Below, one piece after another: positions 18,774 to 26,605 of a stretch of DNA of 64,000 nt (its first letter is position 1; each line of letters begins with the position of its first letter). The stretch lies in contig CAPOZU010000002.1 in the NCBI GenBank assembly GCA_948676835.1, forward strand, positions 111,902 to 175,901, read 5' to 3'. The notes under the pieces were generated by a model. That model was not told where the DNA came from, searched no databases, and worked only from the letters and a program-made list of their open reading frames with translations. Source of the stretch: an uncultured Clostridia bacterium. Lineage in GTDB: Bacteria; Bacillota; Clostridia; TANB77; CAG-508. Made by a program: the position numbers and the translations under genes.

Positions 18774-19907
18774 TTATTGTCCACTTTCAAACTTATTTAT
18801 TTTTTGAACATATTTACCAATATGTTTTTTAAATATTTCTTGTATACCTTCATTTGATGTTGTTTTTTTGTATTTAATTATATTAAATTGTCTTGCAATT
18901 AGATTTTTTAATTGCTCTTCTGTGATATTTTTGTTTACATCAATTGTTTTTTCTATAACGTTTGCAATTAATCTTTCTATTAGTTCTTTTTTCTTTTTTG
19001 CATTAATTTTAGGATTCTCAACACAATCTAAAATTAAATAATCAAGTAAAAAAGTTTCATCCATTAATTTTTTTGCTTTTCCATTATCTTTATAATCTTT
19101 AACTTTATGCTCTGGCTCTAGATTTTTGTTTTCTAACTCATCCATTTCAGTTAATATAAAGTCCCATAATTTAACTGCATATTGGAAATTAACATTTTTT
19201 AATAAAACATTGTTTTTTCTAAGTGGTGGTGTTACTAATGTAACATGCTCCTTATCTAATTCTTGATATGTACCTGTTAGTGTTAAACTCATAACGTTTT
19301 TCTCTAATATTTTTATTCTTTCTAACTGTTTCTTATTTTCACCTATCTTATCAAATTCTTCAGTAGTTGTCGAAATTAAAAGTTGCATATCAACTTTATT
19401 TTTTCCATTATAAGATTTTGCTGTATAATCAATTTTTTTGAATTCTTTATCTTTTTTAGTATTCTTAGATAGTTTGTCTTTTTCTTTTCTTATAATCATT
19501 ATCATTTTTTGAATCAAAGTATAAATAAATCTATTTTCATATGTGTTAAGAGTTTCCTCTTTAAAAACATTTAATAATTTACCTGGTTTTACATCACCAT
19601 TTTCATCTATTTCATCAATATAAGATGAATTTTTAGCTAAATTTTTTATACTTTCTACAGTTACTTTTTTTATTTTTTCAATTTTAACAACTTCTTCTTC
19701 ATTAACAATTAATTTCTTTGGATCTCTTAATATATTTTCTATATATGGAAGAGTTTCCTCCATTTTTTCAATCCAAATATATTGTGATTTTGGTCTAGTT
19801 GTTTCAATTCTAACATTCATTTTAGAATCTATTTTATCATTGAATTTTTTTACACTATTATCGTCTGTATCTGCATATAATTCAAAAACATCTAATATTT
19901 TATCCAC
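18774..19907 (-). CDS. DUF2357-like partner of the AAA+ ATPase, 377 aa
   Basis: The motif LNTYENRFIYTLIQKM at about residues 120-134 closely resembles the NTxENRF motif of DUF2357 proteins, which are commonly encoded next to McrB-like ATPases. The rest is a charged helical protein without signal peptide or membrane span, so it is probably cytoplasmic. I see no PD-(D/E)xK nuclease motif, unlike many DUF2357 and McrC proteins. It follows the McrB-like ATPase gene by 17 bases and is followed at once by sipW. The pairing suggests a physical partner or target of the ATPase. DUF2357 assignment rests on the motif and the neighbour only. Confidence 0.6.
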   Translation of the reverse strand: MDKILDVFELYADTDDNSVKKFNDKIDSKMNVRIETTRPKSQYIWIEKMEETLPYIENILRDPKKLIVNEEEVVKIEKIKKVTVESIKNLAKNSSYIDEIDENGDVKPGKLLNVFKEETLNTYENRFIYTLIQKMIMIIRKEKDKLSKNTKKDKEFKKIDYTAKSYNGKNKVDMQLLISTTTEEFDKIGENKKQLERIKILEKNVMSLTLTGTYQELDKEHVTLVTPPLRKNNVLLKNVNFQYAVKLWDFILTEMDELENKNLEPEHKVKDYKDNGKAKKLMDETFLLDYLILDCVENPKINAKKKKELIERLIANVIEKTIDVNKNITEEQLKNLIARQFNIIKYKKTTSNEGIQEIFKKHIGKYVQKINKFESGQ

Positions 19908-19924
19908 TGTATCCTCCTAGAAAA

Positions 19925-21460
19925 CTATCCTAATTTCTTTAATCTTAGAACATATTCTATACATTCTTTCATCTTTCCTTTACCAAAGCTTTTATCTAAG
20001 AATGTAACAAATCCATCAATTTCATCTTTTATGTATGCTATATTTAATTGCTCAAATTTTCTTAAAATTTTCTTTGCAATAAAATAATCAATTCCTTCAA
20101 CTTCATCTCCACCACAGGCAACATATGCTGATACAAATTTTCCTAAATGTGAAACAATACGGTTACCAAATGCAACTCTAAAGTGTTTTATTACATAATC
20201 ATCCATATCATTTATCTTTTTCCAGTTTTCTGCTGAAACAGGAAAATCTTTTTTAGATTTTTCAAATAAATAATCTAAATATGAGAAATTGATATCCATT
20301 GAAGGTGTTTCTTCTGCTTTGAACGCTTGTCCTTTTTCGTTTATATCTATAGGCATTGCTCTATCATAAACTTTATCTGTTACCATAAATGTAGAATCAT
20401 CATTATTAATTGTTCCTATATACCAAGTATTTGCTGGTATTTTTATTCTACCATTTATAATATGTTTTGGATCTGTTTCCCATGGACTAGCAGCAACTTC
20501 TATTATCCATTCATCTCTATTTGGCATTTCCAAAATAGATAACATTTCTGCAAAATAATATTCAACACGAGCAAGGTTCATTTCGTCCAAAATTACTGTA
20601 TATACATCATCTGTATAAGTCGCTGTATATAATGTTTCTAACAATTGTGTTTCATTGAATTTTTTAGTAAATTCATTGAAATATCCAAAAAGCTCTGTTC
20701 TATCTCTCCAAGATGGTTGTACTGAAACAACACATGAATCGTGTTTTAAAAATTTTCCCCAAGCATAAGCAAGCGATGTTTTACCAGTACCAGAAATACC
20801 TTGTAATATAACTAACTTTGTTGATGCAAGACCTGCTATAAATACACGAATCATTGGTAATGTATAATATAAATGTAATTGAGATGCTGCAAAGTTTCTA
20901 AATGCAACACATAATTCATCTAATGAAAATTCATTATTATAATTTTGAACTTTATATTTTGCAAACTTTTTATCCACTATAGATAATCTTGCAAATCTAA
21001 TTCCATCATCATTTTCTTTAGCATCATTACCTTCTTCATTTGATGTTGACATATCAAGTTCTGGTGACTCATCTGGTCTTAAACCTAATTGAGAAACCTT
21101 CATTGCCATTATTTCTTCTCTTTCTTTTGACATTTTAGCTACTCTTTTATTTAAATCAGCAACTTCTTTTAACATACTTTCTTGATCAATAACATTTTTT
21201 CTAAATCTTAGATATTTTCTTATTATTAGAAGTACTAAAAGCACCATTAAAATTAAGATTATAGCTACTGCTGCAATTGCAATTGCTACAAGAACCCATT
21301 CTTGTACTGAAAAATCGTTTTTATACTCTTTTATTAAATGGATATAATTTGGAATATCAAATAATTGTTTGATTCCATTTATAATGCCAAATAAAATTGT
21401 TTTTAATCCAGCAAAAAATTCATTTAAAAATTCGTATAAAAATTTCATATAAGTATTCAT
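19925..21460 (-). CDS. Membrane-tethered McrB-like AAA+ ATPase, 511 aa
   Basis: The N-terminal half carries an amphipathic segment and a strong membrane helix at about residues 56-80, then a coiled coil (about 90-120) and a linker. The AAA+ core follows: Walker A GISGTGKTS (221-229), Walker B VILDEMNLARVEYYF (289 on, D292/E293), the McrB-family sensor GTINNDDSTF (349-358) and an arginine-finger-like DRA (366-368). All catalytic motifs are present. Known McrB proteins are GTP-using restriction motors, but this one has no DNA-binding domain and is bound to the membrane. Placed among TasA and SipW genes, it more likely drives assembly or export of surface proteins; this is inference. Confidence 0.88.
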   Translation of the reverse strand: MNTYMKFLYEFLNEFFAGLKTILFGIINGIKQLFDIPNYIHLIKEYKNDFSVQEWVLVAIAIAAVAIILILMVLLVLLIIRKYLRFRKNVIDQESMLKEVADLNKRVAKMSKEREEIMAMKVSQLGLRPDESPELDMSTSNEEGNDAKENDDGIRFARLSIVDKKFAKYKVQNYNNEFSLDELCVAFRNFAASQLHLYYTLPMIRVFIAGLASTKLVILQGISGTGKTSLAYAWGKFLKHDSCVVSVQPSWRDRTELFGYFNEFTKKFNETQLLETLYTATYTDDVYTVILDEMNLARVEYYFAEMLSILEMPNRDEWIIEVAASPWETDPKHIINGRIKIPANTWYIGTINNDDSTFMVTDKVYDRAMPIDINEKGQAFKAEETPSMDINFSYLDYLFEKSKKDFPVSAENWKKINDMDDYVIKHFRVAFGNRIVSHLGKFVSAYVACGGDEVEGIDYFIAKKILRKFEQLNIAYIKDEIDGFVTFLDKSFGKGKMKECIEYVLRLKKLG

Positions 21461-21482
21461 TGTTATTTCTTTCCTCCATTTT

Positions 21483-22478
21483 TTAAACTTCTAAAGTTAC
21501 TATTTTTTTATATTTATTTTTATTTACATCATTTGTATCAACAATTATACAATTAAAAATATCTAATATTTTTAATTCATCTTGTTTTAGTTTTGGCATT
21601 TCTTCATCTGTTTTTAAACAGAAATTAAATCCTCTTTTAACAAGTTCATAAATTTTACTTTTATTTTCTAAAAATTCTTTATATGTAATTTCAAAATTTA
21701 TCTTATCTTGTACTGCTTGGCATTCTACAATTTTTAGAATTTGCTCTAACTTTTGTTTTTTATTTAATAAATCTGTAGAAAAATCTACTATATATATTTT
21801 AGTAAAATTTCCATCTAAAATATCTTTTAACGATTTTATTGCTATCATTGGATATTCCACAAATAGTTTATCTTCGCCAATTAAATCTGAGTTAAAAGTT
21901 TCTTCAATTGCTTCCATACTATATACTTCTGGAAAATTAAAATTATATTTTAATTTTACTCTATAGTAATTACTATTTGAAGGTATAATTTTGTTTATAT
22001 CTAATTCAAATTCATTTGTATTATAAGCTTTTAAAGTGTTTTCAACTTCTTTTATATCTTGTTTTACCAATTTATTAAATGTTTTTTCAAAATCATCATT
22101 TTCAGCAGATTTTAGATTAAACTCATTAACTCTTTTTTCAGAAATTCTTTTAACAACTTCTGATACTTCAACATTTTTTCTTACAAAATCAAAATAGAAA
22201 AAATACTGAAATAAACTTAAAGTATTTTCTATAATTTCTTCTTTTGTTTTATCTTCTTTAATCATTTTCTGAGCATTTAATTTTAAAGATTCAAATATTC
22301 TTCTGTAAAATATTTTTATTTCGTCATCTACTTTATAATTATAATATCTAGCATCAATGTAAGTTTGAATTAATTCATCACAAACTTTTCTATCATATTT
22401 ACTTCTCAATATTAAATTGCAATATTTTTTTAATCTTCTTTGAGTTTTAGTTATATGATTTTCAACAATGTTATTCAT
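21483..22478 (-). CDS. Hypothetical protein, 331 aa, with possible degenerate EAL-like end
   Basis: No firm match. The first 150 residues are helical and basic. The C-terminal part (about 255-315) reads INFEITYKEFLENK, then LVKRGFNFCLKTDEE, then LDIFNCIIVD. Its spacing recalls the EIT(E), LRxxGxxxxLDDFG and DxIKID segments of EAL phosphodiesterases. The metal-binding glutamates and the DDFG aspartates are lost, so if related it would be inactive and perhaps a binding or sensing domain. No signal peptide. It lies between a TasA-like gene and the ATPase gene with gaps of 11 and 22 bases. Confidence 0.55.
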   Translation of the reverse strand: MNNIVENHITKTQRRLKKYCNLILRSKYDRKVCDELIQTYIDARYYNYKVDDEIKIFYRRIFESLKLNAQKMIKEDKTKEEIIENTLSLFQYFFYFDFVRKNVEVSEVVKRISEKRVNEFNLKSAENDDFEKTFNKLVKQDIKEVENTLKAYNTNEFELDINKIIPSNSNYYRVKLKYNFNFPEVYSMEAIEETFNSDLIGEDKLFVEYPMIAIKSLKDILDGNFTKIYIVDFSTDLLNKKQKLEQILKIVECQAVQDKINFEITYKEFLENKSKIYELVKRGFNFCLKTDEEMPKLKQDELKILDIFNCIIVDTNDVNKNKYKKIVTLEV

Positions 22479-22489
22479 TAGTATTCTCC

Positions 22490-23476
22490 TTAATTTACTG
22501 TTATAATAGAAGGATTATTTCCTATATTAGGATAAGAATAGTCCTCAGCTATATTTTTCTTATAAAATTTAATTGACTTACTTTCTAAAGGTCCTATTTC
22601 AATTGTTAATTTATTAAAATATTTTTCTGAATCTTCAGTTAAATTTTTGGCTTCACAATATTCTTTTGAAGTTGTATCTAAAACTATTTGTGAAGTTTCA
22701 AATCCAAGTTCTACATTTTTTCTTTCATTTTCTCCTGTAGAAGCATTTGTTATTATCAAATTCATATATGGACTATTTTTTGAATCTTCTATGCTATAAC
22801 TTAATCCTCTTCTTTTTACTTTAACACTATATGTACCTTCGATTTTATCTGTATATGGCTTAGTTGATTCTGCCACAATTTTTACTTCTACATAATCGTT
22901 TTCTTTAAAAAACTCTTTATTTTTAGGAAGTATATCTATTTTTATTGAATCTTGATTATTATCTTTAAATATTTTTCCTTCTAATTTATCTACATGAAGT
23001 TCTATATATTCATTTTCAATTTTTATTCCCTCTTCTTTTGTTCCTAAAATTCCTGAATCAGGAGAAACTTCAAGGTCTGTTCCTACTTGCTTCGCTCCCT
23101 TATTTCCACCTTGATCTTGATATACTTTTGCTACAATTGAAATTTTATATTCTATATCAGCTGTTGCTTTTTTATAATCATTCTTTTTACTATACATAAC
23201 TACATCAAAAGAATGATTTTGAATACCATCCCAATCTTCACCTTCTACACTATTGTCTTTTCCAACTTTATCTAATATATTACTTGTAAAATAGAAATCT
23301 TTAGCATTCAAATATGCTCCTCTAACAACAGAATATACATATTTTGATAAAGATACTGTGGCTGGAAAAATTACTTTCATAAGCATAAGTATTATTATTA
23401 GAAATATTATAAGCATTAAAAATAACTTTTTATAACCTGCATTTTTTCTTCTTATTCTTGTTCTTTTTTCTTTCAA
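22490..23476 (-). CDS. TasA-like exported protein, 328 aa
   Basis: A basic N-terminus (KEKRTRIRRKNAGYKK) and a helix at about residues 18-38 are followed by TVSLSKYVYSVVRGAYLNAKDFYF, which resembles the signal-cleavage and first strand of CalY/TasA proteins (xLSKYxxxVxGxAxVAxFxF). The mature part is beta-rich with YSVKVKRRG and TYSVK segments and one cysteine. It lies 22 bases after the 214-aa TasA-like gene and 11 bases before the 331-aa gene. It would be a SipW substrate; fibre formation is inferred. Confidence 0.75.
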   Translation of the reverse strand: MKEKRTRIRRKNAGYKKLFLMLIIFLIIILMLMKVIFPATVSLSKYVYSVVRGAYLNAKDFYFTSNILDKVGKDNSVEGEDWDGIQNHSFDVVMYSKKNDYKKATADIEYKISIVAKVYQDQGGNKGAKQVGTDLEVSPDSGILGTKEEGIKIENEYIELHVDKLEGKIFKDNNQDSIKIDILPKNKEFFKENDYVEVKIVAESTKPYTDKIEGTYSVKVKRRGLSYSIEDSKNSPYMNLIITNASTGENERKNVELGFETSQIVLDTTSKEYCEAKNLTEDSEKYFNKLTIEIGPLESKSIKFYKKNIAEDYSYPNIGNNPSIITVN

Positions 23477-23498
23477 TTAACTCATCCTTTTTACTAAT

Positions 23499-24143
23499 TT
23501 AATTTTGTACAACTTGCTGTGCATCTATTGAAACTTCTATATATTCAATCATTCCTTGGTAATCTGCATTTTTTTCTCCACCTTCAGGAAATGTGATTGA
23601 TAATTTATATGTATCTGTTTGATTTTGACTAAATTGAAGAGTTTTTTCATTAAATTCATATTCTCTAAAAATTATACCATTTTCTTCCTCTTGTTTTCTT
23701 TCTCTTTCATCTGTATATGGGCTTTCTCCTACAAAAAACTTATATTCTAAAGGTAAATTTGTTGTTGTTCTAACTTTTAATGTATATTTAATGTTTGTAT
23801 CTGCACATTTTAAATATTTTTCATCAGGATCTACTTTATTTCCTTCCTCATCTAAATATGTAAAATTTGAAACTGAAATGGTATAATCTTTTGTTTCTCC
23901 TGGTTCTATATCAGCAATATTAACACGTTTAGAATACTCTTTATTTGGATAATCATAATTATCTTCTACTAAGAAAAATGCAATATCTATATTAGTGTCA
24001 GAAGTAGCTTGAGATTCAAATAATGAAAATGAATCACACAATATTCTGTAAACTATAAGTACAATAGTAATAGCTACTAATAGCTTAATTCTGCGCTTAG
24101 TTCTCATTGCTTTCCTTTCTCTTAAGTATTTTCCTCTAATCAT
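23499..24143 (-). CDS. TasA-like exported protein, 214 aa
   Basis: The ATG at 24143 follows GAAAGAGG; a TTG-started longer frame is less likely. A very basic N-terminus (MIRGKYLRERKAMRTKRRIK) precedes a helix (LLVAITIVLIVYRILC) and SLFESQATSDTNIDIAFFLV, a TasA-like first strand. IEPGETKDYTISVSNF fits the conserved PGxxxxxxIxVxN segment of camelysin/TasA proteins, where the fold's second strand begins. It sits between the SipW gene (44 bases before) and the 328-aa TasA-like gene, so is probably processed by that peptidase. Confidence 0.75.
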   Translation of the reverse strand: MIRGKYLRERKAMRTKRRIKLLVAITIVLIVYRILCDSFSLFESQATSDTNIDIAFFLVEDNYDYPNKEYSKRVNIADIEPGETKDYTISVSNFTYLDEEGNKVDPDEKYLKCADTNIKYTLKVRTTTNLPLEYKFFVGESPYTDERERKQEEENGIIFREYEFNEKTLQFSQNQTDTYKLSITFPEGGEKNADYQGMIEYIEVSIDAQQVVQN

Positions 24144-24186
24144 AACATCCTCTTTCAATTAATTATTTTATCTTTTTGTATTTTTA

Positions 24187-24678
24187 TTAGTTCTTTGGTT
24201 TAGTTCCAAAAACAAATCTTATTCCAATAATCGAAACAATTATTGCTATTATAACTTGTGGGGTTTTAAATACATTAATCCAAACTCCCACATCATTTAC
24301 TATATATATAACTTTACCAACAACATCATTTTGAGTTATTGGTGTATCTTGTGAGGTATTTGCATCCCCTTTTGTTATTAATTGTTTTTCGTCTTTTTTT
24401 ATCACTCTATGAGTTATGAAATCATTATTATTTTTATAAGTAATAATATCATTTACATTCACATCATTTGTTATCTTAACAATAACAATATCCTGTGGTT
24501 TTATTGTATCTGACATACTACCTGTTATAACTCTAAAAACTGTATATCCACAAAAATTAATATAATCTTTTTTTAAAACTTTTAATTGTGCATAACAGTA
24601 TAAAACAATTACTAAAATGATTATTAAAATAATCATAAAAAAATCTATTTTTTGATACCATTTTTTTGAATTATTCAT
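24187..24678 (-). CDS. SipW-type signal peptidase I, short form
   Basis: The ATG at 24678 has AGGTGA upstream and overlaps the end of the TasA-like gene before it, so translation is probably coupled. The 163 residues include an N-terminal helix, the nucleophile box VITGSMSDTIKP (S54), QDIVIVKI, and FITHRVI with the general-base histidine (H90), then LITKGDANT and GKVIYIV. A second helix lies near the C-terminus. All active-site residues are present. It is one of two intact SipW proteins in the operon, which may divide the substrates between them. Confidence 0.92.
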   Translation of the reverse strand: MNNSKKWYQKIDFFMIILIIILVIVLYCYAQLKVLKKDYINFCGYTVFRVITGSMSDTIKPQDIVIVKITNDVNVNDIITYKNNNDFITHRVIKKDEKQLITKGDANTSQDTPITQNDVVGKVIYIVNDVGVWINVFKTPQVIIAIIVSIIGIRFVFGTKPKN

Positions 24679-25375
24679 TAGGCTCACCTGTATATTGAAT
24701 TGCTTTTATAGTAACTGGAAGTTTTATATCGTTTTCTGAAAAAGCACTCATTCCAAGTAATGTATCTCTTTTGTTATATTCATCATATTGTGAATCTGTT
24801 TCGACTACTTTTTTCCACTCCAATGATATTATTATTGTATCAATTCTATTATCTTCAGGAAGCAAGTTTCCTTCATTATCTTGTATTTCTGATAGTATTT
24901 TTTTTCTTGTAAAGCTATATTGATTTTTACCATCTACATTTAAGTTTTCAAATGTAACATCATTTTCAAATGATTTCCCATTAGCTAATTTTATATTTGT
25001 TACTTCTAAATTCGTTTCTTGTAATGAGGTAGCATCTAGAGTAAATTCATATTTTAATGAAGTATCTACATCTGGATCAATCTTTATGTATAATTCTCCA
25101 CTCATTCCTGGTGCTAACTTATTTTCTCTAACATTTTCATCTCCACCAATCCATTTTATGTCATCACCTTGTATTTCAAATTTTATAGGTTCTTTAAGGT
25201 TATTTGGATTTTGTGTAGTAATATCTGTATCATTAACTTTTATATTCCATTTTCCTAAAGTTGCTGTTACATCTCCACTTGCTTGATTGGTGTATTTTGA
25301 ATATGTTGATTTTAAAATAAGAAATAACAAAATTAATATTAAAATAATTATTAGAATTTTACTTTTTTTCTTCAC
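24671..25375 (-). CDS. TasA/camelysin-like exported protein, 234 aa
   Basis: I take the GTG at 25375 as start (KKKSKILIIILILILLF), because AGGTGAGA lies six bases before it; the frame also has a GTG twelve bases upstream. The signal region ends with KSTYSKY, as in the protein at 16592. LGKWNIKVNDTDIT, LAPGMSGELYIKIDP and DIKLPVTIKAIQ follow, matching a TasA-like beta domain with the PGMSG turn. It overlaps the following sipW by eight bases and lies 12 bases after the inactive peptidase homologue. Confidence 0.82.
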   Translation of the reverse strand: MKKKSKILIIILILILLFLILKSTYSKYTNQASGDVTATLGKWNIKVNDTDITTQNPNNLKEPIKFEIQGDDIKWIGGDENVRENKLAPGMSGELYIKIDPDVDTSLKYEFTLDATSLQETNLEVTNIKLANGKSFENDVTFENLNVDGKNQYSFTRKKILSEIQDNEGNLLPEDNRIDTIIISLEWKKVVETDSQYDEYNKRDTLLGMSAFSENDIKLPVTIKAIQYTGEPNE

Positions 25376-25387
25376 AATAATTCTCAC

Positions 25388-26362
25388 CTATTTATTTTTT
25401 TGTTCTTCCAATTTCTTTTTCTTTGCTTCAATCAAAGCTCTTTTTTCTTCATCTGTCATTGATTTCAATTTTGCTTCTAACAAAGCTTTCTTTTGTTCTT
25501 CAGTCATTGATTTTAATTTTGCTTCTACTAAAGCTTTTTTTTGCTCAGCTGTTATATTTTTTGTTTTATTTTCTTTTTGAGGTTCTTCTTTAGGTTGTTC
25601 TTTTATTTCCTCTGTTTCAATCTTTGCTTCATCAGCTTCTTTTTCTTTCTTTTCTTTTATAACTTCTTCATCATTTTTTTCTATTTTAACTTCTTCTTTT
25701 GTTTCTTCTTTTTGGTCTATTTTTTCTGGTTCTTTAATATTAGCTTTATCTTCTTCTATTTGTTCTTCCTGTATTTTTTCTTCTTTGACTTTTTTAATTG
25801 ATTTTTCTTTTTTACCATCAGACTCATCTTCATCATTATCATCAGTATTGTATCTTACTTCTGCAATAATTGAATATAGTGTATAAAGAAATGCTACTAA
25901 TGATGGGAACACTCCTAAAAATAAAAATCCCCATTTCGATTCAAGTATTGTTAAAATATGTCCAACTTTAGGTATAATAACCGTTGATTCTGTATTTCCG
26001 ATATAGTAAGTACTTGAAAATTTATAATCTCCTTCAACAGTAAATGTATACTCTGTATCTGTAACTCTTTCTACGCCTGTAAGTTTAGCATAGTTTATTG
26101 TTGCTTCACCAGCAAAAGTTCTATAGAAGAATACAACATCTCCTTCTTGAACCTTATTTAATTTATTTTTTTCCACAATAACTAAATCACCAATTGTATA
26201 ATCTGGTTCTAAATTTTCGTCAATAATTGGTATTAAACTCTTATCTCCAAAAACCGTTATTTTATAGTCATTATATGATAATAAACAAATAGTGACAAAA
26301 ATAATCAGCAAAATGTATATAAATATTATAGAATTTTTAACAAAATTACATATTTTTTTCAT
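25388..26362 (-). CDS. SipW homologue lacking catalytic residues, with a repetitive charged tail
   Basis: The first 170 residues have the SipW layout: a helix (11-29), a nucleophile-box position reading DENLEPDYTIGDLVIVEK, a middle beta region, GHILTILESK and a second helix (145-167). The serine is replaced by N50, and the THR motif is replaced by INYAKL, so both catalytic residues are lost. A cytoplasmic tail of about 155 residues follows, made of Lys/Glu-rich sequence ending in three near-repeats of xEEQKKALxEAKLKSMT. It is the first gene of the operon, downstream of the promoter at 26399-26427. A scaffold or regulator for the true peptidases is plausible but unproven. Confidence 0.8.
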   Translation of the reverse strand: MKKICNFVKNSIIFIYILLIIFVTICLLSYNDYKITVFGDKSLIPIIDENLEPDYTIGDLVIVEKNKLNKVQEGDVVFFYRTFAGEATINYAKLTGVERVTDTEYTFTVEGDYKFSSTYYIGNTESTVIIPKVGHILTILESKWGFLFLGVFPSLVAFLYTLYSIIAEVRYNTDDNDEDESDGKKEKSIKKVKEEKIQEEQIEEDKANIKEPEKIDQKEETKEEVKIEKNDEEVIKEKKEKEADEAKIETEEIKEQPKEEPQKENKTKNITAEQKKALVEAKLKSMTEEQKKALLEAKLKSMTDEEKRALIEAKKKKLEEQKNK

Positions 26363-26398
26363 CGCATTTTTTCCTTTTTTTCTCTTTTATACCTTGTT

Positions 26399-26427
26399 AG
26401 TATATCACTATTAGTGTTTCAATTCAA
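26399..26427 (-). promoter_or_regulatory. Promoter of the ten-gene operon, with a palindrome in the spacer
   Basis: On the minus strand TTGAAT and TATACT are separated by exactly 17 bases, 37 bases before the first gene (ATG at 26362). The spacer contains the perfect palindrome CACTATTAGTG at 26406-26416, a good position for a repressor operator. Confidence 0.6.
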
Positions 26428-26516
26428 CAAGTTTTATATTTCATTTTCGCCAGTTTTAGTAACCTTTTTGTTACAAAAAAGAAATACAATTTTGTCTTTT
26501 TTTGCCATAAAATTCG

Positions 26517-26545
26517 TTTACTTTTTATTTGCGTTATATTATAAT
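26517..26545 (+). promoter_or_regulatory. Promoter of the 1212-aa protein gene
   Basis: TTTACT and TATAAT with a 17-base spacer lie 60 bases before the ATG at 26606, which has ACGGAGG as ribosome binding site. It is divergent from the operon promoter about 90 bases away. Confidence 0.65.
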
Positions 26546-26605
26546 ATTTTGTATAAACATGGGACAAATTTGGCTATTTTGTCAATGTTATTACGGAGGT
26601 TTAAA

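Noticed and set aside
17285..26362. McrBC-type restriction or another classical defence system
   Set aside because: No nuclease or DNA-binding domain is visible, the ATPase has a membrane helix and most neighbours are exported proteins; kept only as an alternative.
26414..26605. N-terminal extension of the 1212-aa protein
   Set aside because: It spans the promoter and lacks a ribosome binding site; the ATG at 26606 follows ACGGAGG.
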